NCBI GenBank assembly: GCA_945859605.1
Contig: OX243816.1
Coordinates: 30,956,074 to 31,020,073 of the forward strand
Length of the DNA stretch: 64,000 bases
Direction: 5' to 3'
DNA from: Lumbricus rubellus
Lineage: Eukaryota; Annelida; Clitellata; Crassiclitellata; Lumbricidae
Shown here: positions 13,301-24,743 of the stretch, in pieces
Numbering within the stretch: position 1 is the stretch's first letter
Layout: every line of letters starts with the position of its first letter
Notes under the pieces: generated by a model
The model's database searches: none
Told to the model about the DNA's origin: nothing
Seen by the model: only the letters and a program-made list of their open reading frames with translations
Made by a program: the position numbers and the translations under genes

Positions 13301-16300
13301 AGCAGAAGAAGAAGAGTAGGAATCGATTATATTCGGGTAAAATCTACGTTTCATCGTCATGTGTAGACCTATACGGTCACAGTCGAGGACATTGTCACAG
13401 TTACAGAGCTTACAGTCAAAGTCATAGTCACAGTCATGAGTCAAAGTCATCGTGACATAGTTACGGTCGTGATTCAAAGTCACAGTGGCAGTCATAGTCA
13501 CATCAAAATCACAGTCATGGTCATAGCCACAGTTATAGTCGCTATTCTTCTTCTTCTGGTTCTCTGCCCCTAGGCAGGTTCGGCTGTCCAATGTCGCCAC
13601 TCTTCCCTCCGCTGGGCCTTCTCCTTTAGTTTAGTCGCTATTACAGAGCCTATTATAGGCCTACATGTAGGTTTAGGCCTATAGTCACGGCCATAATATT
13701 ATATTGCCTGACCTGAGTTCTGGCAGTTCAACTTCAACATCACCTCATAATTTTATCGTCGTCCATATAATATTATATGACTGGCTTTATAGATTGTTCT
13801 CGCAGCGTTTCCGTTGATAAGATCGACGAAGATTGGAATTACATTGAAACGGTCAGTTAATCTTGAATGCTATTTTTATATCTATGCGCTACTGAATCTG
13901 TGAGCAGTGGCGTCTACCAATGGGGGGGTTGGGAGAACGTTCTCCCACGGTTTCCAGAAATGGGGGGGTTTGACGGTTTTGGACGTAAACTGGGGGGGTT
14001 GTCGATTTCTAATGTATTATTTCGGACCAAGAATCCAAGATTCGTTTGAAGTAATTGCCATCAGTGGTGGAACAGAGGGTCGTAAATCTGTTTCCAGATG
14101 TGGGGAAGGAAATTTCCTAGTTTGGAATTGGGCCTAGTATGCCTCCCTCAAGGAGCCCACCATTGAATTCAGTGACACCATAGGTTAGTGTTAATTGCTG
14201 GCTTGCATTACTGGACATAGCCTTTTATGTCAGGAACACAGGTAAACAACCATGCTGTAGGCCTATAATGTGGTCTTGAGATGAACTGATATGAGTATTT
14301 CTCCTCACATCAGAGAGCCCACACTCCCAATATGATTTGCCCATATACTTATAGGCCTACTTGTTATGTAGGCATGAATAATGAAGGTTATGTGTTGTAT
14401 TGTGTTTGAGAAGTTGTAAAGCGCCTCTTACCGTACTAGCTATTCAGAGGCCCTATCAGCCCCCAGGAAATAAGAAAGACTTCATACAGAGAAGTGCTGA
14501 AGGAGTTACCCACAATGAGATCTTAAAACGGATAGAAAGAGAGGTCATTCCACATAGAAGGGTATACACAATGTCAAAGGCTCGGTGTTTGGCCATAATT
14601 ATAGTAGGCTTGGGAGATCAAAGTCGATCAGCAGACCGATTAGGGTGGGAAGGGGCTGCGGAGAGGGGTTTGTGCATCAAGCCACAAAGGTATTTAGGAG
14701 CTTGCCCATTTTGAGTTTACATGTATGTATTGTATGCTATAAATATGTATATATATAATTATATATATTTATATGTCACATCATAAATTCCTCCCACTTT
14801 GTATTAATGAAGACGAGATTCAATGGACACAATCATTTACACCTCGTGTAGCCTTTGATCACAGAGGGCAAGTTTTCAAGTATTCACGATTGGATTCGAG
14901 CAATGTAGCTTGCCGACCCTATGCTTTGTGACACAGCTGAGAGAAACTGTGGGAAATTCTCTCCTTTCCCACCCCTGCATTTACGACCCTGGTGGAACAC
15001 ATAGATTGAGGTGGACCTCTTATCGCTTCAGGTCACACCTAGGCCTACTGACGAAGTCCAGCCGAGCGGTGGCAGGCAAGATTGGAATGATCTTGGGTGG
15101 CAGGTGATAAAGTCCACAAATGACCAGGATGGCCAAGGGTCATTAGACAGCATAGGCGTCTTGCTGTGCTTGACTTGCTTGTATACCCCAGTCTTCGGTC
15201 AGTGGTTCCCTTTGTGAAGCTAATGACGTTACTACAGATGATTCGAATTAGATACCCGGCAAGCTCTGTAGGAGATCAGCTCAAATTAATGTACATGTAA
15301 GATGTAAACACGAGCCTTCCAGTTTTAGAGAATGATGCACTCTGGAGTTTAAGGGGCAACTGGTTTCTGAAGGTGATATTCGGATATTCCTTATTATGCC
15401 ATAGACTAGGGACTTTCATTGTTTCTCGCCGAGAGATGCAATAATTAAGCATGCACATCAACGGAAAATTCTTGACAGCCAGCCAGAGGGATATAATAGC
15501 CTGCAGACAATCCGTGGGGAGACTTCGGACATTAGGTTTTTACTATTAGGCACAATAGCCTATTCGGAGGTACCAGAAACATGAAATTTCTCCGCGGGTG
15601 AGTCATAACAATAATTAATTAGAACTGCACAATTCTCTGCTATTCTAAATTTGTTTGATTATTTAGTTGCAGGTAGGCCGAAGCCCGAGCACAGCGCATT
15701 GACGTGACTTTTGTTCAAATTAAAATTTCTTTAAGCCCTGACCCTGTTCTGTTATGAAATATAATATGCAAGGAATAGCCTACATTAAAATTCCAAGAAG
15801 TTTTGCCCAGGTCAAGAGCTGAATGGGCAGGTCATTATGACCTGCCCATGACCTGCTATGGCAGCACCGTCACTTAAAACAGTTGTGTGAGTACAAGCTG
15901 AAAATGTAAACATTTGGGATGATTGCAATTTTGTTGCTATGCTGTAGGTTTTACAACCCACTTCCCCCCAAAATTAAGTATGCTAATGGTGATCTATGGT
16001 TAATGATGTAGGCACCTATAATTTTTTAGCAGAAGGATCTGTCTTTTTCCTGCAAAAATTTATGTTGGCACCTATGCCAAACGTTAAGATATTTATAGGC
16101 CACAACTTGGTAGTTACAAATCTGCATTACTACTCAAGACTGAAATCAGAATAAAACTGTGTGTAGCCTAATGGTCACTAGACTCATCTGTAGAATAGGA
16201 CCTTTAGTCTGTCTGTTGGGAAAAAATTAAATTATGCCACCAAGCCAATAAATTGTAAATGATGTAAACTTGCGAATTAATAGATTTTTATTTTATAATT

Positions 16301-19206
16301 AAGATATTTGATTTTCTTTGCTTATAATCACTTTTATCATGATCTGCTCATTATATATATATATATTACATATATAATTATATACATATATTCCCTATTA
16401 ATGTACAGTTTTGTGTGCCTTCTGAAGAACCGTGTATTAGAAATACAAGTCGGCCAAAGTGGGGGGGTTTGTTCTCCCACGCCAAGTGGGGGGGGGGGTT
16501 AGACGCCACTGTCTGTGAGTGGCGCTATATAAATGTTCAATTACAATTACAATTACAATGCTGTGTCTGTTGGGTCAGTGAGTGAGTTAGTCAATCAGCC
16601 AGTCAATTCGACTAAGTGTGTAGGCTACGTCTAAAGGTCTAAGTTGCTCAAACTCAGAGAGGGAGGACGATAGCCATGCAGTAAGCTAGACATGCACTGA
16701 GTTAATCAGTCAATTATAGGGTCAATAGCCTATGTGCTTGTACTGATGATGTAGCCTATAGGTCTACACAGCCTAATTAGATATGTTAACTAGCTGTTCG
16801 AGTGCAGCTATTTCGGCTTTCGTTTACCCCGCGTATTCCTAAACCTTGTATAAGCTAATACTCCTTTTTATCGATTTTTATTGATTAAAGCTCTTGTATT
16901 AAGTTATGTTGTGATGATCCGTGAAACATTTGGCCAAAAAAATAATGAAAAATTATAGTTTTAAGTTACTGGCGGTTGGAAGTTTGGGAATATTATAGGC
17001 CTGAGTGTAGTCCTATACTAGAAAAAACGAACGTGTAGTCATAATAGGCAACGTACGGTACGTATGTGCTAGCAGTTTCGTAGCTGGATCATTTCATCTA
17101 CGAGCTAGGCCTATGTAAGTTTTTTTGTGTTATAAATAGATACTGCAGTGCATTGTGGGTCTGGCAGAGCGATGTCAGAAGGCGCTGCATGTCCTGCGAG
17201 ACAGAAACCTACAGAGAAGTCAGAACAGTTACGCATCCAAGAAGAAGAACATTTGGAACATTCCCTTATCCTCCTCCTCATCCTCTTCCTCCTCTTCTTC
17301 TTCGTCGTCCTCTTCCTCCTTCCACAACAACGAGACTCCCACGAATGGAAAAATCACCAAGAGACAGATTTCGGTTGAATCGTCAAAAGCAGAAATTCAG
17401 AAAAAGGAAGAAAAAAGACTGAACTTGATACTCTATGCAGGTTCAGGTAGGCCTATATAGGCTATAGTGTCCATACTGTCCAAATGTCTACCCAACTAAA
17501 CAACTGAAGGTATGCGTACAAATTTATACACACACACATTCATATTTTTGCAAACATGGAAATACATTCACAGACATAGGCTATATACATTATATGCACA
17601 CATATACATGTACGTGCATGCATCACCACATGGGTAGTTTTGGGTACATAGATAACTATAATTATGAACTATAAAATATTAATAATGGTCGATTACGTAG
17701 GCTCTATATATATAATACATATACAAACAAGCAAATACATAATATTATATACTAATTATATACATACATGCATTCATGCACATATATAAACAATTAAACA
17801 CTCATACAAACATGCATATAAAGCCTATACAAGCATACATGCATGCACTCACGCATGTATAAGTAGATAATAATATGACAGAACCAGAACACATTGCACT
17901 CAATGACCCCATGATTCATCAGGTCAAGGTCAAAGGTTACTAGGTAATCAGCCAAAGGTTATTAGGCAAAGGTAATTAGGTCGAGGTAATTACGCCAAGG
18001 TAATTAAATTTGGTGAGGGTAAATAGGCCGAGGAACCCTGGCCCTGCATGAGGTCCAAAACACATGAATCATTCTTAAATCTACTGCAGGGCTTAAATAA
18101 TTTCAGTATCATGTGAAATAAAGGTGTCTAACTACCTGCTAATGACTGAATATATTTTGGCTGCAGAGGGCGCAGTCAGCGACGCTAAACGCCAGGCGAT
18201 GGTCGAGCTGCAGAAGGCCGTCGCTGCGGCTGAGGCGAAGGCGAGCGACGCCTTAAAGTCGTCGTCGTCCTGCGCCTCCTGCGACCGGCGGGACATCGAC
18301 CGAACACTCGATGAAGTACGGAAAAGGACGAGGACCGAAGTGGCCGAACTTCTCAATCGACAGGTCGACTGCAACGAAGTTTGTCACATACGCAATTCAA
18401 AATTTAAAAAATTGAGTAGGACTAGGCTATATGGCTGATACAGATTATATGGCTAAATAGGGCCTAAATCAATCGGTAAATCTCTTAAATTTAACTTCGG
18501 TTAATTGATTAAATTCAATAAATTCAGTGTCTGTTTCGTTAGGTCTACCGTGAAAACTGTGTAAAACAGACTAAGTTAGGCTACTATTACTTACTATTAA
18601 TTTTTGCATTTCTACAAAAACTTGTAACCACGGTGAGCACACTGTTTAACGGATAATTTTATCGATGTCTTAGATTTGGTGATTTAGGGCCTACTTACGT
18701 ATTAGTGCGCGTTGATTTTGCTGCTGTTTGACGACGTCTTCTGGCTTCCTGACCTTTGACATTGTTAGAAAACTGTTAGCATGGAATGAATGCCCTATCT
18801 TTTTAAAATTGAACAGAGCTGTTGGAACTGCGGGCGCGTGGCAACCGAAACGTGCAGCGGTTGCAATCGGGCGCGATATTGTGGCATCTTCTGCCAGCAT
18901 AGACACTGGGACACACACCATAGAGTCTGCGGAAGAAATGCGTCGACCTACTTAAGCAAGTCTCCGCCCACTTTCCCGGATCCTGACGGATACTTCTTTT
19001 GCGAGGGCGGAGCATCATCACCAAACCACGCCCATTCAGAAACATCGACAACGATGACTGAGGAGGACTACTGTAACAGAGGGAGTAAGATGGCCTCATC
19101 GACTCTTCAACCTCCATCCGAAACCAGAGAGCGTCTTCAGATTACAAAAGCGCTCTGTCACTCCGAAACTCAGTTAATCGTCAGCGTTAAACAAGAAACC
19201 ATATGA
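9322..19206 (+). CDS. Nervy/ETO (CBFA2T/RUNX1T1-family) transcriptional co-repressor, nine-exon model
   Basis: Known members of this family bind transcription factors and recruit histone deacetylase and NCoR-type complexes in the nucleus. All four family domains are present in order: TAFH/NHR1 (about residues 150-214, exons 2-3), a short NHR2 helix (about 446-475, exons 6-7), NHR3 (554-619, exon 8) and a MYND zinc finger (621-657, exon 9). My exon model is 9322-9511, 10104-10465, 11592-11681, 12263-12527, 12941-13336, 13793-13851, 17149-17446, 18167-18363 and 18817-19206. These sum to 2,247 nt (748 residues plus stop), with matching phases and GT-AG ends at every junction. Exon 1, and the edges of exons 4-6, are the least certain. 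The protein is longer than the roughly 600 residues of human RUNX1T1 because of a poly-Gln tract, a poly-Ser tract and a long linker between NHR1 and NHR2. Human has three paralogues, so I do not choose among their symbols. Confidence 0.88.
9837..10085. repeat. Compound (TAC)n-(TAA)n-(GAT)n microsatellite before Nervy/ETO exon 2
   Basis: Three trinucleotide arrays in succession, ending about 20 bp before the exon 2 acceptor. Confidence 0.92.
10104..10465 (+). CDS. Nervy/ETO exon 2: poly-Gln tract and first half of TAFH/NHR1
   Basis: Starts after CCTCTTAG and ends before GTAAGA. It encodes a Ser/Pro-rich linker, five His, about 30 Gln (CAG/CAA mixture, 10272-10361), then [20 protein letters not shown] and a following ALI. 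The KRFL..L...G.DISP.IG pattern is diagnostic of the ETO NHR1 (TAFH) domain. Ends in phase 0. Confidence 0.88.
10503..11150. repeat. 18-bp minisatellite with higher-order repeat, Nervy/ETO intron 2
   Basis: About 35 tandem copies of ATTGCATCAATGTAATTA, starting some 40 bp after exon 2. Variants (GCAATTA, CATTG, TATAATTA, TAAATAA) recur in the same order at 10527-10680 and 10709-10860, giving a higher-order period of about 182 bp. The unit length is a multiple of three, which keeps several frames open without coding meaning. Confidence 0.92.
11460..11590. repeat. (TTG/TTA)n tract at the exon 3 acceptor
   Basis: T-rich trinucleotide run that supplies the polypyrimidine-like tract ending TAG before exon 3. 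Confidence 0.85.
11592..11681 (+). CDS. Nervy/ETO exon 3: second half of TAFH/NHR1
   Basis: This 90-nt phase-0 exon encodes [15 protein letters not shown] followed by [15 protein letters not shown]. It is nearly superimposable on the ETO-family NHR1 signature (EEFH..L...[14 protein letters not shown]). The acceptor lies at the end of a TTG/TTA-rich tract, and the donor is GTTATT. Confidence 0.93.
11780..12010. repeat. (TACC)n, (TGTC)n and inverted (ACAG)n arrays
   Basis: A TACC array is followed by TGTC repeats (11927-11945), a short spacer, then ACAGAC repeats (11963-12008). The last two are reverse complements and could form a hairpin. Confidence 0.85.
12263..12527 (+). CDS. Nervy/ETO exon 4: end of NHR1 and Gln-rich linker
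   Basis: Opens with [10 protein letters not shown], equivalent to the ANLPLLQREL that follows FLK in vertebrate members, then a His/Gln-rich linker and a charged segment. Two donors are possible: GTAATA after 12527 (phase 1, fits the next exon) and the stronger GTGAGT after 12534 (phase 2, which would need an acceptor at 12971). Confidence 0.8.
12751..12816. repeat. Dispersed repeat fragment (GCGTCGCCCTCCTCC family)
   Basis: The segment with GTCGCCCTCCTCCT, CTGGCACT and CAGAGTGCAA recurs at 48660-48727 and in part at 49044-49094. An unclassified short dispersed family. This copy is in the Nervy/ETO intron between exons 4 and 5. Confidence 0.6.
12941..13336 (+). CDS. Nervy/ETO exon 5: linker between NHR1 and NHR2
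   Basis: The acceptor is preceded by a pyrimidine-rich run ending CCTGAGCAG. Encodes an acidic patch ([11 protein letters not shown]), Ser/Thr-rich sequence with a basic PTPKRLR motif, and a segment with CLDREDLEQ reminiscent of the DREW region before NHR2. The chosen donor GTAAAA after 13336 is in phase with exon 6. A donor after 13315 also fits. The linker is poorly conserved in the family, so the boundaries rest on frame and splice sites alone. Confidence 0.6.
13375..13545. repeat. Degenerate (CAGTCA)n array
   Basis: Imperfect hexamer units such as GTCACAGT and AGTCATAGTCAC lie just after the proposed exon 5 donor. This argues that the coding sequence ends before it. Confidence 0.75.
13793..13851 (+). 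CDS. Nervy/ETO exon 6: start of NHR2
   Basis: Short exon between GGCTTTATAG and GTCAGT. It encodes [19 protein letters not shown], which aligns with the EEWKHLDHLL start of NHR2, the tetramerisation helix of ETO. It enters in phase 1 and leaves in phase 0, which fits both neighbours. Confidence 0.65.
13905..16511. mobile_element. hAT-like DNA transposon, non-autonomous, 2.6 kb, in a Nervy/ETO intron
   Basis: Ends are inverted repeats CAGTGGCGTCTA and TAGACGCCACTG, each followed inward by G-rich runs. The insertion is flanked by a perfect 8-bp duplication TCTGTGAG (13897-13904 and 16512-16519), the hAT hallmark. The longest internal ORF is about 100 codons and resembles no transposase, so the element looks like an internally replaced or decayed copy. 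Confidence 0.88.
16512..17148. other. Nervy/ETO intron 6 remainder
   Basis: After the transposon comes a (CAATTA)-like run and a TGGCGCTATATAAATG segment resembling a SINE tail. Nothing else. Confidence 0.5.
17149..17446 (+). CDS. Nervy/ETO exon 7: rest of NHR2 and poly-Ser linker
   Basis: Begins in phase 0 after TACTGCAG with [20 protein letters not shown], matching the family pattern (NCIMDMVEKTRRSLTVLRR). A serine run encoded by (TCC/TCT)n follows at 17265-17320. The donor GTAGGC after 17446 gives phase 1. An alternative donor after 17440 is also in phase. A 3.3-kb intron carrying a 2.6-kb insertion precedes it. Confidence 0.85.
17447..18166. other. Nervy/ETO intron 7
   Basis: AT-rich with CATACA-type short repeats and a run of diverged AGGTAATTAGG units at 17925-18020. 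No coding signal. Confidence 0.6.
18167..18363 (+). CDS. Nervy/ETO exon 8: NHR3
   Basis: Encodes [20 protein letters not shown], followed by EAKA and a helical segment. It matches NHR3 (EAVNEVKRQAMTELQKAVSEAE) residue for residue at most positions. The acceptor TTTTGGCTGCAG contributes AG to a split Glu codon. It ends CAG before GTCGAC in phase 0. Confidence 0.92.
18817..19206 (+). CDS. Nervy/ETO exon 9: MYND zinc finger, C-terminus and stop
   Basis: Starts [20 protein letters not shown] and continues to a complete MYND finger. Predicted zinc ligands in the model are C621, C624, C632, C635, C641, C645, H653 (or H654) and C657. In the family this finger binds the PPPLI-type motif of NCoR/SMRT. 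The roughly 90-residue tail is Ser/Thr/Pro-rich and ends in TGA at 19204-19206. Confidence 0.95.
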   Translation, partial: SCWNCGRVATETCSGCNRARYCGIFCQHRHWDTHHRVCGRNASTYLSKSPPTFPDPDGYFFCEGGASSPNHAHSETSTTMTEEDYCNRGSKMASSTLQPPSETRERLQITKALCHSETQLIVSVKQETI

Positions 19207-19514
19207 AATACTGACACGTAGGCCCTACAGCCTTAATTGTACTAAATTTCTTTTTCTCAAACTAACATGAGGACTGCTAAGCTCAGTAGACTGAGATAGT
19301 TGGAGTATTCACAACTAGGCCTATTAGACCTACGTAGGCTAAGCTTAAAATAGCCTCTAAAGGCCTATTATTCGAGTCCCATGTTTGTAAATGAGGAAAA
19401 ACTAATTTGTTGGAGGTCTTATAGCCTAGTTTCTATGTGTTGCATTCTTTAAAATGTGTATGGACAAATGACTATAATTATATGCGTGCACACACACACA
19501 CACACACACACACA

Positions 19515-22066
19515 CAGGGGCGGATATAGGAATTTTTGAAGGGGGGGCCAAAAAATTTTGGGCCTGGGTCGGAATTTTTTTTTCGTTTGGCCGAAACCAG
19601 AGTTTAATTTAGCCCCCCCTCTGGGGGTGAGAGTGGTGAGGGAGGGGTATGGGGAGGGGGATATCCCCTCCCCACCAGAAACTTTTTGAATTTTCACATG
19701 CAATTGTAGCATTTTAAGCTGTTTTCTTAGCAAAATAGCTGTATTTTCAGTGCTTATAAGAGTGCCACAAAATCTCAATAAATATAGACTATACTTTAAA
19801 AATAGGTTTTTTAAAATTTCCACACTGCAACAGTGCTCTTGTGAGATGTCATTTGAACAGAATTACTCAATCTGTTCAGTACTAATAAAAAATATATATA
19901 ATTACAATATTAATAATATCTATATTATGTATCGAGTTCAGCGGCTCAGTTTTGCTGTTGCTGGGTTATTATAGTGAATAACGTCAGACATGAGTATAAT
20001 TATATTACATAAGCTGACTTTTCAGCACAAGTATTAGCTTATCCCTGTTTTCTAAGATGGTCCTGAATTACCAGAACACACTTTGCAGTTAAATAATAAC
20101 AAATGGTACACAAACCAGCCAAGAACTAATAAATTTGGGGGGTCAAAATCTGAAAGTCATGTAGTAACGATGTTGTTTTACCAGGTGTTCAAATAACACA
20201 ACCAAAACATTTTGAAATTTGAGTTTAAAATTTGAAAGATAGCGCTGGAGAGAAGCTATTCGGTTGAACAAAAATAGTATTTGTGCAAATATTAAGAGTA
20301 AGTAACACTCATTTTAACAGAGGATTGTATCGGATTGCTAAAAACAATTCAGTATATGCAGTATACATGTAGCCTATAATACAAGGAATGCACTCTTATA
20401 GGCATGCACGGAGTTTATCAGGGCTAGGGGCTAAGGCCCTCCCAAGAACCCACAGATTTAAAAATTGGCCGTACATTTTCAGGGGCTAGGAGGAGCTTGC
20501 AATCAAATTTTTCTATTCTTTTGCATATTTTATTTAGATATTTGCACAAGAATTAAACCCTTTGTATACCCAGAGTTAAATAATCATGTATAAGCCTAGG
20601 CCTACATGTAATTTAGCAGGAAAAGCTCTAGCTTTATCCTGCATTCCATAATGGTCAGGATTTGGAAAATAAATTGAACATTTAGCCTACCATCGGTAGG
20701 CCTATAACAGGCAACTTTTTGATGTGCCCATTGAACCTGTTGAACTTTTAACATAATATAAAAAATCCTTCAAAGTTATTTCCAAATGTGTGTCAGGTAA
20801 CGCATGGGCTTACTGTTGACAATTCCATCAGCGGTAGCTTCTGCAAAGAGATCATTTATCAAACACAAAATGATAGATTTAAATGTTTGAAGATCTACAA
20901 TAGCCTATATAATTAACATCTTGTGGATTTGGCCAGGTTGACCTTTGAAGCCTTTGAGTATAATATTGCTAGAACAATCGATTTTGAAACTGACACAAGA
21001 AAATTTGTAGAAAAAGAGGCCAGGAGTGCTCCTTTCTTGAGCAAATAGGTAAATTAAGGTTTTTTAGAAGCATAGATCAAACTCTTGTTCGTGAAAGTGG
21101 TTTCCAAAGTTTTTATTTCACAATGCAATTGTGCAAGAGGCTTACATTTGAGTCTCAGATTGAAGTGAAGGCACACACTGGCAGTGGACAGTTGGTTGAC
21201 AAGTTGCATTGCAAATGTTGCCTGGTAGACTGCATATATAATATTATATATATATATATATTATCCATGACATTATGGCTATGTTATGGATCATGGATGT
21301 ATGTTATATCTGGCTTAGGGCCATAACCAGAGACTTTCCCGATAAATAATAATAGTGAATAATAGCTATTGTAGGTCTACTGCATACAGCATACAACATT
21401 GCTCCTATTAGCTGTTATTAATGGCAAACAAAAGTATTTTTAAAAGTATTTATGTATTTATAATATGAAGCACAGAATGCTCAAAACATTTCCAAGTTAA
21501 AGTATGAATTGTATTATATTATTTTTAAGACTACAGTAGGCCTAAATAAAATACGTCCCACCACTGAATGAAACATAGTAAGAAATAAATAAGAACAAGA
21601 ATTAAACATGTGTGATCATTCACCGCAGTTTCTTGCACATATAGACTAAATTCAAAACTTAACAAGTTGCATTTGGAAAAACTAAATTAATTCCTAATAC
21701 TATTGTTAGTGTTAACTTGCTTTGTAATTAATAGTTAGTTGCTATTGGTTTTAATTGTGTTTATTGGTGTTAATATTTTTACATTTTACTATGAATATAT
21801 ACACGAATAACATACATTGTATGCCATAAATTATAGTCGGATACTGTTGAAAGATTATTTCTTTTCGTTGCTTTATATTAAGACAATACAATTGTCTCAG
21901 AGGCTTAGATTTTAAATACATTTATATATTAATTCTCCTGGCCAGGACTGATCCCCTGCAAAAAATCTTTTGGGTGACCATGAATGGGGGGGGCCACGTC
22001 CCATGGAGATTTGGAATGGGGGGGGCCATGGCCGGATTGGCCCCCCCCCCCCTGGATCCGCCCCTG
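19515..22066. mobile_element. hAT-like DNA transposon, non-autonomous, 2.55 kb, inserted in (CA)n
   Basis: Terminal inverted repeats CAGGGGCGGATATAGG on the left and GGATCCGCCCCTG on the right. CACACACA flanks both ends (19507-19514 and 22067-22074), so it sits inside a CA microsatellite. The perfect 8-bp duplication is therefore expected but not independently diagnostic. No transposase ORF was seen. It shares its ends with the 339-bp element at 44501. Confidence 0.8.
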
Positions 22067-22851
22067 CACACACACAATATACAATACACCAATAAAAACA
22101 ATAAAATAGCAATCCAAGAACTTCCATTTAACTACAGAAATGTGAGTCGATGGTTGCTAGCCCAAAAAAGTCGTTGTAGTCCAAAGAGTAATTCAAAAGT
22201 AGCCCCAAAAGCGCGAAAACGCGTGAACGAAATTTTCAGTCGCGAGCGCTTTCAAAAGGAGCCCAATTCGCGCTTTTCTCGACGACCTGCATGGCAGCCC
22301 TGGAAGGAACGTGTTCAACTATCGTATAATGGCCGAATGCTCAGTGTTTAATTCCATCTCCTGGGGCGAGGATATTGTGCTTCTGGGGGGGGGGGTCCGT
22401 TTGGGGAGACTTTGGGCGGACAGTAACCGTCCGTTGAGCCACCGACGATAGGATCTATAGGCCTACTATGTGATTGGTAATTTTTGTGACGACCTTCTTT
22501 AAATTGTCTTTCGAAAAAATTTCAGAGAAACATAGCCAACCATTTTCCCTAGTTTAGAAACTGATCGATGGCCTGCAGATTTCTTCGGTTTTTCGCTTTT
22601 TTTAAAAACATTCCGTGTGGCTCTCATAATTTGAATTTTCTCTGAGAATTTTCGATAAAAACATATAGCCTAAGCCTATGCCATATTTTCTACTATATTC
22701 AACTAGAAACTTTTCTACGTGTTCACGTGTAGGCCCTATAGGCCTACAACAAATCTCGCATTTTACTGAGAGCTATAGGGTGGAATTCATTCCATAGGGA
22801 AACTCCCTCGCCCCCGCCCCCCGAGACCTTCTGATCGAGAGACGTATAGAA

Positions 22852-23262
22852 AAGTGGTTCTTAACCTTTTCAAGGGAGCCGAACCCCAAGAGAAATCCAT
22901 GACCACTCACCGAACCCCTAAAGTTTGAACAATAATTCTTAACTAATGGAAACAACAAAAAAATTCAAAAATTGTATCAAAATGTCATACAATAAGCCTT
23001 AATTAAATAATAATTCAATAAATGAACTACTAGGCATATATAGCAGTATCAACACTACCAGTTGCATCTTAATGTGTTATTTTTAAAAATTAAATATAAG
23101 TCGAAAAATAAAAATAAAATACGGTAGCAAATGATTTTTCACTCACTGACTCAAAATATGTAGCCTAGGCCTACATATTTTAGAGGACCTCTGCGCCGAA
23201 CCTCTGGCACTGGCTCATCGAACCCTATAGGGGTTCGGTCGAACACTGGTTAAGAAACACTG
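22852..23262. mobile_element. hAT-type MITE, 411 bp (CAGTGTTTCTTAACC ends)
   Basis: Left end AAGTGGTTCTTAACC and right end GGTTAAGAAACACTG, flanked by GTATAGAA and GTACAGAA (7 of 8). It carries GAACCCC/GGGGTTC blocks near both ends, as in many animal hAT elements. Confidence 0.82.
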
Positions 23263-24743
23263 GTACAGAATAATCGCTGCTTGATGGGGAACAACTGACG
23301 ATGATAGGGTAACTGGGAGGATTGGAGTGTAGGCTATTATGAGCAAAGGTGAGTAGGCCTAACCTCTTTGTTGTATTTGCTTTATGAGACATAATAATAT
23401 TGTTGCGAATCAAAGTCTTTGCAGAATATTTTCCTACTTGTAAAATCGCTTTCGATTGGGCCCATCATAATAGAGTGGACAGAAATCACTGGACCATTAG
23501 GAGCAATTTATATTCTTTATTTATTTAATATGCCTTTTGATGTTGACGAATTATTTATTAATTTTATACCACATAATTTTTTAGCCTACAATATAAATAC
23601 TGTGATTCTTCCGCTCTTAATTTAACACGCTGTGCCTCCCAATTAAAATATCACGAGTACCGAAAATCCGCTCAGTGCGCATGCGCATTGCTGACCTTTG
23701 TAGTCTATTATCAAAAGAAAATAACATTGTCTTCTGAGTGTTGTTATTTTGACGCTTTAACTCAGGTTTTCTAATGAAATTTATGTCTTTTGATGTTGAC
23801 GATTTCATGCTTGACTGAATTCACGATAATTTCTTGATTCGTGGTAGGTTTAAAATTTTGCCTATGTATAAATGGCGATGATACGATATTGGGATCCTTG
23901 TTGTTTACAAGAGTTAATAAGGGTCAAATGCGCGTAGTCAAAATATAAGTAAGCTCATTGTTACTTACATTTGCTCCTTTGTCCGAGAACCTTTTCTAAT
24001 TGTATGCATCGTCAGCTTCTGTGTCGAATTATAGTCTCGCCTCCTGCATTTGACTTATGGTATTGTTAGCTTATTTACTACCGTGGTAGTTACGAGTTTC
24101 CGTGGGGTAACAGCGTTGTACGAGAATTCATCCCGAATCCCTGAAAACCGAATCTCTGATAACGCTGAACGTGTACAAAACCACCCATTTCCCGAAGGCA
24201 GTTTTATAGAAATCGGCCCAACTCCTGAAAACTATTCAGAGTTCAATTGCAAAGATGACAATGTACAACGTTAGTGTTGTGGATAACGCAGTTTAGTGCC
24301 AAAAATCATTAGGTTGTGTAAAAATCATGCCTCTTTTCATTGTCTTCAATCAAACAAGGTGGTCTAGCTGCTTCAATGTAATTGTATGCAGCTGAGCTGC
24401 TGACCGGACCGGTGGAAGCTGGGCAATATGGCGCGAGACAGACTCGGGCAGAGAGTGGCGTTGGACTCCTACGGGCATTGAACCCAGGGTTATTGATGAT
24501 GATGATGATGAAGAATGATAATGATGTTGCTGTACCACAATCAATGCATCATGTGAAAGTACCACACCTCTTCATGTATGTTAGTTGTACATAATGTGCA
24601 TTGTCTCAGGTGTTGATAACATTTCAACTCCTATGATTGCATTACACATTACCCTATCTTTTACGTTATAGTATTTTTATTGCTTTAAACCAATTAGTTT
24701 TAGCTCTAAACAATTGTGCCGATGTTTACACGTTCGATAGATC
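23263..24743. other. Region upstream of the YPEL5 coding sequence
   Basis: Presumably contains the YPEL5 promoter and 5'UTR, perhaps with an intron, but no exon edges are clear. A short segment TTTTGATGTTGACGA is present twice, at about 23536 and 23789. Confidence 0.4.
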
